Positions 7,813 through 16,297 of a DNA stretch of 64,000 bases are shown one piece after another. Origin of the DNA: Cryobacterium soli. Its GTDB lineage: Bacteria > Actinomycetota > Actinomycetes > Actinomycetales > Microbacteriaceae. Positions within the stretch are counted from its first letter, which is position 1. The number at the start of each line of letters is the position of its first letter. The notes beneath the pieces were generated by a model that had not been told where the DNA came from, searched no databases, and saw only the letters and a program-made list of their open reading frames with translations. The position numbers and the translations under genes are program-made. The stretch is from NCBI RefSeq assembly GCF_003611035.1, contig NZ_CP030033.1, forward strand, positions 2,852,001 through 2,916,000, written 5' to 3'.

Positions 7813-9489
7813 TCAGCTGCCTGCGACAGGGCCCGCGGGCGGCATCCCGGCCGGCTCCGGCCGGTGCACTCCGCGCGGCCGGTAGCCGAGCGCGTCGGAG
7901 AGTCCGGCCAGGTCGGCCAGGTACCAGATGATCGCCAGCCACATCTCGGTCCCTTGCAGCCCCGGCGTGGTCTCGGCCGATCCGGCCGTGTCACTGCCCG
8001 GAGCCCGGAAACCGAAGCCGCAGCCGTCCGTCCAAAAGCCTAGGGCGTCGTGCAGCAGCCGGCGGGCCAGCGCCGTCACCTCGTCGGCGCGATAGCCCGT
8101 CGCCCGGGTCAGCCAGAGCGGATGCACGATGTCGAGCACGTTGCAGGCGTTCTGCCGGTCGGGGGCGAAGAACCGGTGGTCCCGCGCATGCTGCAGCACG
8201 GTGTCGATCACGCGCTCCGGGTACGGCAGCGGCAGCCCGAACTGCGCGAAGGTGCCCCGCGAGGCCCGGTAGAACCCGTTGACGAGGTGCAGCAGCCCGT
8301 CGACCTCGTTCGGGCGTCCCCACATCCCGGTGCGGGGATCGGCGTGCCGCAGCAACCAGCCGAAGAGGGCATCGGTGGCGCCGGCCGGCACCGGGTCGCC
8401 ACGCAGCCGGCTTACGTGCAGTGCGGTGCCGATCGCATCCACCCGGTGGCCGGCACCCCAGGCGTCCGTCTGCCACGGCAGGCCGTCCAGGGTTGCGACG
8501 GTGTCGGCGGCGGAGGCCGTGGTGACCAGGGTGAGGCCGTGGGCGAATCCGCTGCCCAGCAGTTGCAGCGCGTACCCGACACAGAGCACGTGGTACAGGG
8601 CGTCAGGGTCATCGGATGCCGTGCGTGCGGGATGGCCGGCATCAGCCGGGAGCGGGCCGACGACTCCGGTGTCGGCGTGCTGCCAGCCGCGAAGGCGTTC
8701 CACGAGGGCTCCCGCCGGAAGTTGCGGTGGTGCGGTTCCGAGCAGCAGGTCGGCGATCTCCACGGCGTCGCACTGCGCGCGCACCGTCGGGGCCGTCCCT
8801 GGGCCGTCCGCGAAGAGACCGGTGCCGGCATCGAAGGATCGGTCGAGCAGCGCGACAGCCTGGGCCCGGGCGGCGACGGCGAACGCCTCGACCCGGGCCC
8901 CGAGCGCGCCGCGAGCGGGATCGGCGGGCGGCGCGAGCCTCGACCGGATCAGGCGTGCCGGGTTGCCGCCGACGATCGCCCCCGCCGCGACGTCCTTGGT
9001 CACCACGGCGCCGGCCGCGAGCACCGCGTGGTCCCCCACGGTGATGCCGTCGAGGATCACGACGTGGGAGCCGATCCAGACATCGTTGCCGATGCGGATA
9101 CCGCGGCTCTCCAGAGGCTGACGGAAGAACTCGACATCCGTCGTCGTCATCGTGTGGTTGAACCCGATGATCGAGGTGTGTGCGCCGATCCGCACGGCGT
9201 CGCCGAGGCGCACGTCGCCGCGGATGACGGTGTACGGGTTCACGCTGCAGTCGCGCCCGGTGCGGAGCGAGCCGGTGAGGTAGGCGCCGGCCGCGATGTA
9301 ACTGCGCGCACCCAGGTGGAGCACGTCGTTATCGACCGAGGCGAGTTCGGAGACGAAGCAGTCTGTGCCGAACGACCACTCCGGTCGGGCGGCGACGAGG
9401 TCGCGCTGCACCTCGAGCTGGTGCTGCCTGGCCGCCTCATCGGCGGACGACCAGAAGTCCCACGGCGAGAAGTCGAGCGGATCGATCAC
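7813..9489 (-). CDS. Hexapeptide-repeat acyltransferase fused to an alpha/alpha-toroid domain
   Basis: A 558-aa two-domain protein. Residues about 55-183 form a left-handed beta-helix acyltransferase (LacA/Maa/NodL type) with hexapeptide repeats (IGNDVWIGSHVVILDGITVGDHAVLAAG), the C-terminal GGNPARLIR motif and a candidate catalytic His112 in GFNHTM. Residues about 200-545 are helical, with spaced WGRPNEVDGLLHLVNGFY, NACNVLDIVHPLW and TEMWLAIIWYLADL blocks resembling an (alpha/alpha)6 toroid as found in terpene-cyclase-like and glycan-active proteins. The GTG start overlaps the stop of the upstream regulator (GTGA). It is third in the heparinase-like/regulator operon. It may acetylate a sugar intermediate; the toroid could bind or process the glycan (inference). 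Confidence 0.78.
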   Translation of the reverse strand: MIDPLDFSPWDFWSSADEAARQHQLEVQRDLVAARPEWSFGTDCFVSELASVDNDVLHLGARSYIAAGAYLTGSLRTGRDCSVNPYTVIRGDVRLGDAVRIGAHTSIIGFNHTMTTTDVEFFRQPLESRGIRIGNDVWIGSHVVILDGITVGDHAVLAAGAVVTKDVAAGAIVGGNPARLIRSRLAPPADPARGALGARVEAFAVAARAQAVALLDRSFDAGTGLFADGPGTAPTVRAQCDAVEIADLLLGTAPPQLPAGALVERLRGWQHADTGVVGPLPADAGHPARTASDDPDALYHVLCVGYALQLLGSGFAHGLTLVTTASAADTVATLDGLPWQTDAWGAGHRVDAIGTALHVSRLRGDPVPAGATDALFGWLLRHADPRTGMWGRPNEVDGLLHLVNGFYRASRGTFAQFGLPLPYPERVIDTVLQHARDHRFFAPDRQNACNVLDIVHPLWLTRATGYRADEVTALARRLLHDALGFWTDGCGFGFRAPGSDTAGSAETTPGLQGTEMWLAIIWYLADLAGLSDALGYRPRGVHRPEPAGMPPAGPVAGS

Positions 9490-10634
9490 GACGATCCGGC
9501 CCCCGGCGGCACGGAGCCGCTCCGCGGCGGCGCGGTGGACCCCCGCACGTTGAGCCGCGGATTGAGCGTGACCCGCTGCACCGGCCGCGTCGGGTCGGCG
9601 ATCCGGCGGAGCAGCAGGTCGACCGCCGCCTCGCCGACGGCCCCGCGCGGTGGGCTCACCGCGGTGAGCGCCGGGGTGAAGAGCTGGGCGACCTCGTCGT
9701 CGTACGCGATGATCGACAGGTCGTCGGGGATCGAGATGCCCCGGGTGAGGGCGAGGTCCACGAAGGCCATCGCCTCGGGGTCGGAGTGCACGAGCAGGCC
9801 TGTGATCCCCGTGCGCAGCGCCATGTCGAGGGTGGCGTCCACGGCGGCGGAGAAGTCCGGGCTGCTGCGGTCCGGCAACATCTGTTCGAAGTGATCGGTC
9901 GGGGTGAGCCCGAGCTCCTCGCAGGCGGCCTGCCACCCTGCCGCGATCTTCCGCGAGGTCGGCGAGAACCGGGACAGCATCAGGCCCACCTTGCGGTGAC
10001 CGAGGGCCGCCAGGTGCCGCGCGGCGAGCATGGCGCCGAGGGCGTGATCGGTGGTCACCGATTCGACCGGGGTGCCCTCGGGCAGCAGCACGCCGTCGCG
10101 CTCCACGAGCACGCTGGGTTTTCCGCATGCGGCCAGCCACTGGATGACATCCTGGGCGTGGATGGTCTCGGTATTCGGGGCGACGATCACGCCGCGCACG
10201 TCGTCACGCAGCACCAGGCGTTCCAGAACGGGCCGCTCGTCCTGCAATTCGTAGGATGCGCCGCGCAGCAGCACCTTCATGCCGTTCTTCTCGGCGGCCA
10301 CCTCCATGCCGCGGATGACGCCGGGCCAGTAGTAGTTCAGCGACGGCACCAGCACTGCGATCGATCCGGTCACCGTGGCGTCGTCGTCGGGAGAGGCCGC
10401 GCGAGCGGCCCCGGTGCTCTTGGTGTGCCCGCCCGCGGGAACGGCGCCGCCGTGCACGCGGACGAGCAGGCCTTCACGCTCCATCTGGGCGAGGTCGCGG
10501 CGCAGGGTCACCGGGGCGACGCCCAGTTCGTCCATCAGCTCGGACACCCGAACCACGCCGTCCCGCGAGAGGGCGTTGAGTACGTGGGTCCGTCGGCGGG
10601 CGGCCAACGGGATGTGTTGAACCTGATCGGTCAT
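9486..10634 (-). CDS. DeoR-type HTH / LacI-type sensor hybrid transcriptional regulator
   Basis: A 382-aa regulator with a DeoR-like winged helix-turn-helix at residues about 10-65 (VRVSELMDELGVAPVTLRRDLAQMEREG, then VRVHGGAVP). A periplasmic-binding-protein-like sugar sensor domain follows at about 85-370 and ends with the LacI-family RLNVRGSTAPP motif. This hybrid is common in actinobacterial sugar loci. The start overlaps the heparinase-like gene by ATGA and its own stop overlaps the acyltransferase gene, so all three are coupled. It probably senses a uronide or KDG-type intermediate and controls the divergent promoter region near 12.65-12.72 kb. Confidence 0.88.
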   Translation of the reverse strand: MTDQVQHIPLAARRRTHVLNALSRDGVVRVSELMDELGVAPVTLRRDLAQMEREGLLVRVHGGAVPAGGHTKSTGAARAASPDDDATVTGSIAVLVPSLNYYWPGVIRGMEVAAEKNGMKVLLRGASYELQDERPVLERLVLRDDVRGVIVAPNTETIHAQDVIQWLAACGKPSVLVERDGVLLPEGTPVESVTTDHALGAMLAARHLAALGHRKVGLMLSRFSPTSRKIAAGWQAACEELGLTPTDHFEQMLPDRSSPDFSAAVDATLDMALRTGITGLLVHSDPEAMAFVDLALTRGISIPDDLSIIAYDDEVAQLFTPALTAVSPPRGAVGEAAVDLLLRRIADPTRPVQRVTLNPRLNVRGSTAPPRSGSVPPGAGSS

Positions 10635-12652
10635 CGTGCGCCCCCTGTTGTCGAGTGGTCAATGGCTACCGTGACGGCGATCGAGGTCCGTCCGGTGACG
10701 TCCAGGTCGAGCCTGCCGAGGCTCGGCCCCCAGACATCGGAGAGCATGGGGTCGTCGAGTGGGCGCATGGTCAGTATGGCCGGAATTCCGGCCGGCCACC
10801 GCACGCGCAACGCCGGAGCTCCGCAGAGCGGGGTGACGAGGGCGGTGCCGTCGCCGAGCTCCACCTCGCCGGCCAGGAGCAGGCGCACCGTGGTCGCCGG
10901 TTCGGCGACGGCCGGGCCTGCGTCGTTCGCCCAGGGGGCGAGGGCCCAGGCGTCGGACACGGTGACACAGGCCGCGGCATCGTCGGCCTGCGCGGCGCGG
11001 TCCAGCCGCACGGTGCGACGCCACGACGCGAGGCCGGTCACCGGGTAGGCCGCAGCAAGGTCGAGGGAGAGCGACGATCGATCGGTCGTGACCTCGGCCA
11101 CGACATCAGCTGCCGCAGAAGTGCGGCCCGCGGGCTGCGAGGTGCCCCGCACCTCCGGAACGTTGTGCCAGGAGCTCTGCATCGCCCAGGAGTCGTACCG
11201 GTCCGGGCCGAATGTCGCAAGCGTGTAGGTGGGCCGGCCGGCGTCGACGATGACCGGCACGCCGTCGGAGGCGACGATGAACGATCCGACGTCGTTGTGA
11301 TTGTGGTGCTCACCGTTGGTGCCGCCCTTGGCCGCAATGCTGAGCCCGGTCGGGGAGCCGGCGCTCTCACGGGCGACGAGCACCTGCACCGAGTCCAGCC
11401 ACACGTCGCGCGGCAGCGGGGGAGCCGTCTGCTGGGCGCTGCCGGCGGCGGTCCAGGCCGGGTCGGTCAGGCCGCGCAGCAGCCGCCCGAGCCCCTCCAT
11501 CTCGCTCGCGACCGGCCGCCCGGCCACCCGATGTGAAGCCGCATGGTCGGCGGCCGCCTGGTCGCCGACCCGGTGCGCGGCGCGGAAGAGAGCGTGCCAC
11601 GGTTGGTCGGCCGACGGCCTGGCCTGGCCGTCGGCGTGATTGACGTACCAGGCGCCGCCGAGATGCATCCGGTGCGGAAAGGCCACGGTCTCGCGGAGCG
11701 CGGGCACGGAGGCCGCGGCGTCGAGCCGACCGCCCGTGGCGTGGGCGAGGATGTCCAGAGCCTCGAGGGCCCGGCAGGCACCGTTCCACCAGTACGAGTA
11801 GCCCTCGTCGATCGCTCCGTCGGCAGGGAGCGCCGTGACGTAGCGGTCGAGGCCCTGGATGACGAGGTCCACGATCCGTGAGCGTTCGGCCTGCTCGGCC
11901 GGCGCATCCAGAAACCGGAGGGCGGCCACGAGCACGTTGCCCTGGATCCACGGGCTCCAGTTGTGCACATCTCCGTCGAGGCCGAGCCAGTGCCAATCGC
12001 GGCGGCTGACGAACGGGTCGAAGACTCGGATGCGCGCCTCGCGCCGCATCCGCGCCCGCAGCCCCGGGTAGCGGGCGTCGAGCTGGGAGCCGAGCAGCTG
12101 GTCGATCCAGGCGAGTTGCCCCACCACCTCACCCGCACCGAGGTCGAGAAACGGGTCGTCGACGGTGGCGAGAACGGATCCGGACCTGCGGAAGGAGTCG
12201 TCGTGTGCCGGCCAGCACCACGACGTCTGCTCGCACAGCAGCACGACACCGTCTGCCACCTCGTCGAGCCAGCGGTCGTCCAGGGTGATCGCGGCGCTCA
12301 CGGCGGCCCGGCTCAGCCTGTGTTGCCGAGCGAAGGCCGGAGTCTCCCAGATCTCCCGGTCGCCGTCCCGGTTCACCCGTGCGGCCGAGCTGGCGAGGGG
12401 GAGAGGCCAGGGCAGGGCGAGATCGCGGTCGGCGCGGGTGTGCAGGTCATCGAGCGTGAACGCATCGGCGCCGGCCGCCCCCGCGGCCCAGGCGTCGCGC
12501 CGGTCGGCCGGCGGCACCGGAAGGCAGGAATCCGCAGGAAGCAGCAGAGCGGGAAGGAAGAGGCCCAGGCCGCCCGCTGTGGCACCGGATTGCTCGTCGA
12601 ACACGGCCGCGAGGTGTCCTCGAAACGGCGTTGTCTCGCTAATTGTGATCAC
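10631..12652 (-). CDS. Heparinase II/III-like polysaccharide lyase family protein
   Basis: A 673-aa protein with an N-terminal helical toroid (to about residue 400) and a C-terminal beta-sheet domain. The latter carries the heparinase II/III signature GGTNGEHHNHNDVGSF, followed by DSWAMQSSWHN. Family members cleave uronic-acid-containing glycans by beta-elimination. No signal peptide is present, so it should act on imported oligosaccharides in the cytoplasm. GTG 12652 is chosen because a TATGAT box ends 6 nt upstream, which would make a leaderless message. In-frame TTG 12679, GTG 12673 and TTG 12655 would lie upstream of or inside this promoter. It is the first gene of the minus-strand operon. 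Confidence 0.82.
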   Translation of the reverse strand: MITISETTPFRGHLAAVFDEQSGATAGGLGLFLPALLLPADSCLPVPPADRRDAWAAGAAGADAFTLDDLHTRADRDLALPWPLPLASSAARVNRDGDREIWETPAFARQHRLSRAAVSAAITLDDRWLDEVADGVVLLCEQTSWCWPAHDDSFRRSGSVLATVDDPFLDLGAGEVVGQLAWIDQLLGSQLDARYPGLRARMRREARIRVFDPFVSRRDWHWLGLDGDVHNWSPWIQGNVLVAALRFLDAPAEQAERSRIVDLVIQGLDRYVTALPADGAIDEGYSYWWNGACRALEALDILAHATGGRLDAAASVPALRETVAFPHRMHLGGAWYVNHADGQARPSADQPWHALFRAAHRVGDQAAADHAASHRVAGRPVASEMEGLGRLLRGLTDPAWTAAGSAQQTAPPLPRDVWLDSVQVLVARESAGSPTGLSIAAKGGTNGEHHNHNDVGSFIVASDGVPVIVDAGRPTYTLATFGPDRYDSWAMQSSWHNVPEVRGTSQPAGRTSAAADVVAEVTTDRSSLSLDLAAAYPVTGLASWRRTVRLDRAAQADDAAACVTVSDAWALAPWANDAGPAVAEPATTVRLLLAGEVELGDGTALVTPLCGAPALRVRWPAGIPAILTMRPLDDPMLSDVWGPSLGRLDLDVTGRTSIAVTVAIDHSTTGGAR

Positions 12653-12674
12653 CAAACGATCATAACCGATCACA
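12644..12674. promoter_or_regulatory. Divergent promoter operator (TGTGATC-N17-GATCACA) and -10 of the minus-strand operon
   Basis: A 7-bp-arm inverted repeat, TGTGATC (12644-12650) and GATCACA (12668-12674), brackets the minus-strand -10 box TATGAT (12664-12659). A smaller perfect palindrome GTGATCAC is at 12645-12652. The regulator encoded in this operon is the obvious candidate ligand-responsive binder (inference). Confidence 0.5.
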
Positions 12675-12690
12675 CTCAATCAAAAACAGC

Positions 12691-12719
12691 TTGTAATGAA
12701 CGAAAAAGGTTGCTATGTT
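12691..12719 (+). promoter_or_regulatory. Sigma-70-type promoter of the polyuronide operon
   Basis: TTGTAA (12691-12696), a 17-bp spacer and TATGTT (12714-12719) form a good housekeeping promoter. The start of transcription would be near 12726, about 45 nt before the GTG of the DUF2264 gene. An in-frame ATG at 12696 lies inside this promoter and is therefore unlikely to be the real start. Confidence 0.65.
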
Positions 12720-12770
12720 CGCACAACGGTCATTCGCACACGTCGGCCGCACCATTCAAAGGAGAAACCG

Positions 12771-14813
12771 GTGATCACCGAACCCCACGCCACTCGCTCG
12801 AGTGCAGCCGGTTCCGCTGATGCGTCGCACGACGTGGTGACCGCCGCAGACTGGTCCCGAACACAGTGGGTGGCCTATGCCGACACGATCCTCGCCGGCG
12901 CCCAGGCCTGGGCATCGCCCGGCCACGGGCGCATCACCCCTCCCGGCGCCGAAGGCGGTTACGGCCGGGCGGTCGACGGACTCGAGGGCTTCGCCCGCAC
13001 CTTCCTGCTCGCCGGGTTCCGCATCGCGGGGGAGCGGGGCCAGGGCCTGGACGACCTCATCGAGTTCTACCTGCAGGGCATCACGACAGGTGTCGACCCC
13101 GACGCGGCCGACCGGTGGGTGCGCCTGGACGAGCACTCCCAGGCCAAGGTGGAGGCGGCCTCGATCGCCCTCATCCTCGACCTGACCCGACCGTGGATCT
13201 GGGACCGCCTCGACGTGCTGACCCAGCGCCGGGTGATCGATTACTTCTCGCCCGTGGTCGGCGACACGACCTACCCGCAGACCAACTGGGTGTGGTTCCG
13301 CCTGGTCGTGCAGACGTTCCTGCGGTCGGTCGGCGGCCCCTGGTCGGCCGATGACATCGCGGCCGACCTCGCCCGGCACGACTCCTTCGGACGCGCCGAC
13401 GGGTGGATGTCGGACGGCGACGAACGGTCGTTCGACCACTATGTCGGCTGGGCCCTGCACCTCTACCCGGTGTTATGGTCGCGCATGCAGGGCGCCGACG
13501 AGCTCGCGAACGGACGAACGGCCGCGGACCTCGCGGGCCTTGACCGGTTCCTGCTCGACGCCGTCGCCCTCATCGGCGCGGACGGCTCACCGCTCCTGCA
13601 GGGACGCAGCCTGATCTACCGGTTCGCCGCGGCCGCACCGTTCTGGGTGGGGGTGCTCGCGGAGGTGCCCTCCCTCTCCGCCGGCGCGTTGCGCCACGCG
13701 GCCAACCGGGTCGTCGCTCATTTCGCCGACCGAGCGGTGCCGAACTCCGAGGGTCTCCTCACGCTGGGCTGGCACGAGGAATGGCCGACCCTTGCGCAGT
13801 CCTACTCAGGTCCGGGATCACCGTACTGGGCGGTCAAAGGACTGCTGGGCGTGCTGCTTCCGGCGGACCACCCGGTCTGGTCCGCACCGGCCGAGCCGCT
13901 CCCCGTCGAGACCCGCGACAGCCTGCGCGCGGTGCGGGCCGCCGGCTGGATCGTCTCGGGCACCACATCGGATGGCATTGTGCGCGTCATCAACCACGGA
14001 ACCGATCACGCCCAGGAGAACACCCTGGTCGGCGACTCCCCGCTCTACGCCCGCATCGGCTACTCCACGGTGACCAGCCCGCTGCTCGACGCCGAAGCGT
14101 GGGAGTTCCCCCTCGAACAGTCCGTCGCCATCGTCGACGCCGCCGGCAAGGCCACCCACCGCGCGGCCCTCAGGCTGCTCGAGGCGCGGGTGCAGGACGA
14201 CGCCCACGGCATTGTCGGCATCGCCGCTTCCAGCTCGGATGCCCATTGGCTCGCCGCGGACACGACGGGCCCACGGCACGGCTCCGGTCTGACCGGTACC
14301 GTCACCGTGGCCGGCCCCCTCACCGTGCACTCCCTCGTGCGTGGCCCCTGGGAACTCCGTCTCGCACGCCTGGAGTCGCTCGAGCAGGGCCTGGACCCCG
14401 CCACCCTGCGCCTGCGGATCGGCGGCTGGCCCGTCACCGGCCCGGCACCGGAGACCCGGGCGACCCTCGGCGAGGCGCGCGTGACCAGCGGTGATCTCCA
14501 GAGCGGCATCCGCAGCGTGCTCGGCGCCGCCAGCGCGACCGTGTCGCTGCGCCCCGACGCCACCCCGCTCACCGGGGTGACAGCCGTGCCGTCGATCGAC
14601 TACCCGGTGGTGGTCGGTGAATGGATCGCCGCCGTCATCGAACTCACCGGCGCGCGGGCGACCGCGGCGCTGGACGCCACGGCCCCCCTCGACTGCACGG
14701 TCGACCTCGTCACCGACGGGGAGCGCTGGACGGCGACCATCGGATGGCCGGACGGCGACAGCACGACGAGCATCCTCACCGACCACCGAATTGCCGTGAC
14801 GGCAGAACGGTAG
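12771..14813 (+). CDS. DUF2264 domain-containing protein
   Basis: A 680-aa protein recognised by the DUF2264 pattern: GYGRAVDGLEGFARTFLLAG near the N-terminus, then NWVWFRL and DGWMSDGDERSFDHYVGWALHLYPVLW in a helical toroid, and a C-terminal beta-rich domain. DUF2264 proteins recur in bacterial polysaccharide-utilisation loci, and toroid-plus-beta folds are shared with polysaccharide lyases, but a reaction is not established. It has no signal peptide. GTG 12771 follows AAAGGAG with 6-nt spacing. As first gene of the plus operon it probably works with the heparinase-like protein on imported uronides. Confidence 0.85.
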   Translation: MITEPHATRSSAAGSADASHDVVTAADWSRTQWVAYADTILAGAQAWASPGHGRITPPGAEGGYGRAVDGLEGFARTFLLAGFRIAGERGQGLDDLIEFYLQGITTGVDPDAADRWVRLDEHSQAKVEAASIALILDLTRPWIWDRLDVLTQRRVIDYFSPVVGDTTYPQTNWVWFRLVVQTFLRSVGGPWSADDIAADLARHDSFGRADGWMSDGDERSFDHYVGWALHLYPVLWSRMQGADELANGRTAADLAGLDRFLLDAVALIGADGSPLLQGRSLIYRFAAAAPFWVGVLAEVPSLSAGALRHAANRVVAHFADRAVPNSEGLLTLGWHEEWPTLAQSYSGPGSPYWAVKGLLGVLLPADHPVWSAPAEPLPVETRDSLRAVRAAGWIVSGTTSDGIVRVINHGTDHAQENTLVGDSPLYARIGYSTVTSPLLDAEAWEFPLEQSVAIVDAAGKATHRAALRLLEARVQDDAHGIVGIAASSSDAHWLAADTTGPRHGSGLTGTVTVAGPLTVHSLVRGPWELRLARLESLEQGLDPATLRLRIGGWPVTGPAPETRATLGEARVTSGDLQSGIRSVLGAASATVSLRPDATPLTGVTAVPSIDYPVVVGEWIAAVIELTGARATAALDATAPLDCTVDLVTDGERWTATIGWPDGDSTTSILTDHRIAVTAER

Positions 14814-14891
14814 AACGACGGCTCCGCGTTGCGGATTCCGACAGCACTCACAACAGCACTGATTCACACGAGCACTAACAAAGGAGCAGCA

Positions 14892-16190
14892 ATGAAGCGC
14901 AAGTTTGTAGCCGCAGCGGGCGTGGCGATGGTAGCCACGCTCGCCCTCGCCGCCTGCAGCGCCAGCCCGGCGGCCGACACCGCCGAAGCGGGCGGGCCGG
15001 TGACGCTGAGCGTCTCCGGGTGGAGCATCGCCACCACCCCGGAGTTCCAGCTTCTGGCCGACGGGTTCGAGAAGAAGTTCCCCGACGTCACGGTCGAACT
15101 CAAGGAGTACGACCCGGTCAACTACAACACCCTGCTCACCGCGGACCTCGCGGCCGGGTCGGGCCCAGACATCATCACCCAGAAAGAGGTGAAGTTCGTC
15201 TCGACCTACCAGGAGGGCGGCCAGCTCCTCGACGTCTCGGACGTGGAACTGCCCGACGGGATCGGCGGCACGCAGGCCTACGACATCGACGGCGCCAGCT
15301 ACGCGGTGCCGTACCGCCAGGACTCCTGGGTCGTCTACTACAACAAGGCGCTCTTCGACGAAGCCGGCGTGGAGTACCCCGACGGGTCCTGGACGTGGGA
15401 CGACTACGCCGACCTGGAGACGGAGCTTTCTACCGCGCTCGCCGCCAAGCCCGCCTTCGGTGGCTACCAGCACACCTGGCAGTCCACGGTGCAGGGATTC
15501 GCGAACGCGCAGACCCCCAAGGCCGACATCCTCAGCGGCGACTTCGCACACCTCAAGCCCTACTACGAGCGCGTTCTCGGCATGCAGGACGACGGCGGAC
15601 AGGTGGACTTCAATACCCGCAACGCCAACCAGCTCACCTACCAGGGCGAGTTCGGCAAGCAGAAGGCCGCGATGATGCCGATGGGTTCCTGGTACGTCGC
15701 CACCCTGATCGCCCAGCAGGCTTCCGGCGAGGCCGACACCTTCGACTGGGGCGTGGCTCCTGCACCGCAGTACGACAAGAAGACCGCCGGAATCGACAAC
15801 GTGCCGGTGACCTTCGGTGACCCGACCGGACTCGGCATCAATGCCGCCATCTCCGACAACAAGGTGCAGGCGGCGAAGGACTTCCTCGCTTACGCCGCGA
15901 GCGAAGAGGCAGCGCAGGCCCTGGCCGCGATCGGCATCACCCCCGCCCTGCTCAACGACGATGTCGTGGAAACCTACTTCTCCGTGGCGGGCAGCCCCAC
16001 CGACGAACTGTCCAAGTTCGCCATCTCCACCCACGAGACCCTGCCGGAGAACCCCACGTCGAGCAAGACGGCGGCGATCCAGGGCATCCTCGGCGACCTG
16101 CACACGGCAGTCATGTCGGGTTCGGAGTCCATCGACAGCGCGATCACGGGCGCTGAAGACCGCGTGAAGAACGAAGTCGGGCTCGACTAA
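14892..16190 (+). CDS. Sugar ABC transporter substrate-binding lipoprotein
   Basis: A 432-aa family 1 extracellular solute-binding protein. The signal peptide ends in lipobox LAAC with Cys22, so it is lipid-anchored on the outer face of the membrane. The mature protein begins with a Ser/Ala linker and has the typical WDDYADLETEL and MMPMGSWYVATLI blocks. AAGGAG sits before the ATG. Located between DUF2264 and two permeases, it most likely binds the unsaturated or acidic oligosaccharide degraded by this locus. No ATPase is encoded in the operon, so a shared MsiK-type ATPase elsewhere would be needed, as is common in actinobacteria. Confidence 0.92.
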   Translation: MKRKFVAAAGVAMVATLALAACSASPAADTAEAGGPVTLSVSGWSIATTPEFQLLADGFEKKFPDVTVELKEYDPVNYNTLLTADLAAGSGPDIITQKEVKFVSTYQEGGQLLDVSDVELPDGIGGTQAYDIDGASYAVPYRQDSWVVYYNKALFDEAGVEYPDGSWTWDDYADLETELSTALAAKPAFGGYQHTWQSTVQGFANAQTPKADILSGDFAHLKPYYERVLGMQDDGGQVDFNTRNANQLTYQGEFGKQKAAMMPMGSWYVATLIAQQASGEADTFDWGVAPAPQYDKKTAGIDNVPVTFGDPTGLGINAAISDNKVQAAKDFLAYAASEEAAQALAAIGITPALLNDDVVETYFSVAGSPTDELSKFAISTHETLPENPTSSKTAAIQGILGDLHTAVMSGSESIDSAITGAEDRVKNEVGLD

Positions 16191-16197
16191 GCCCCTC

Positions 16198-16237
16198 GGT
16201 GGACGGCCGGCTCCTCGCCAGGGGCCGGCCGTCCACC
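16198..16237 (+). terminator. Strong hairpin between binding-protein and permease genes
   Basis: A perfect 14-bp stem (16198-16211 with 16224-16237, core GGACGGCCGGC) with a 12-nt loop starts 8 nt after the binding-protein stop. There is no T run, so it more likely stabilises the upstream mRNA or gives partial termination. That would yield more binding protein than permease. Confidence 0.7.
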
Positions 16238-16297
16238 CGCAGTCCCCGCATCAAGACTTCCCCCATCGAAACTCCCCCTCATCGAAGGAGATCCACC

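Noticed and set aside
12696..12770. ATG at 12696 as start of the DUF2264 gene
   Set aside because: It lies inside the -35/-10 promoter, and the extra 25 residues are not family-like; GTG 12771 has a strong AAAGGAG.
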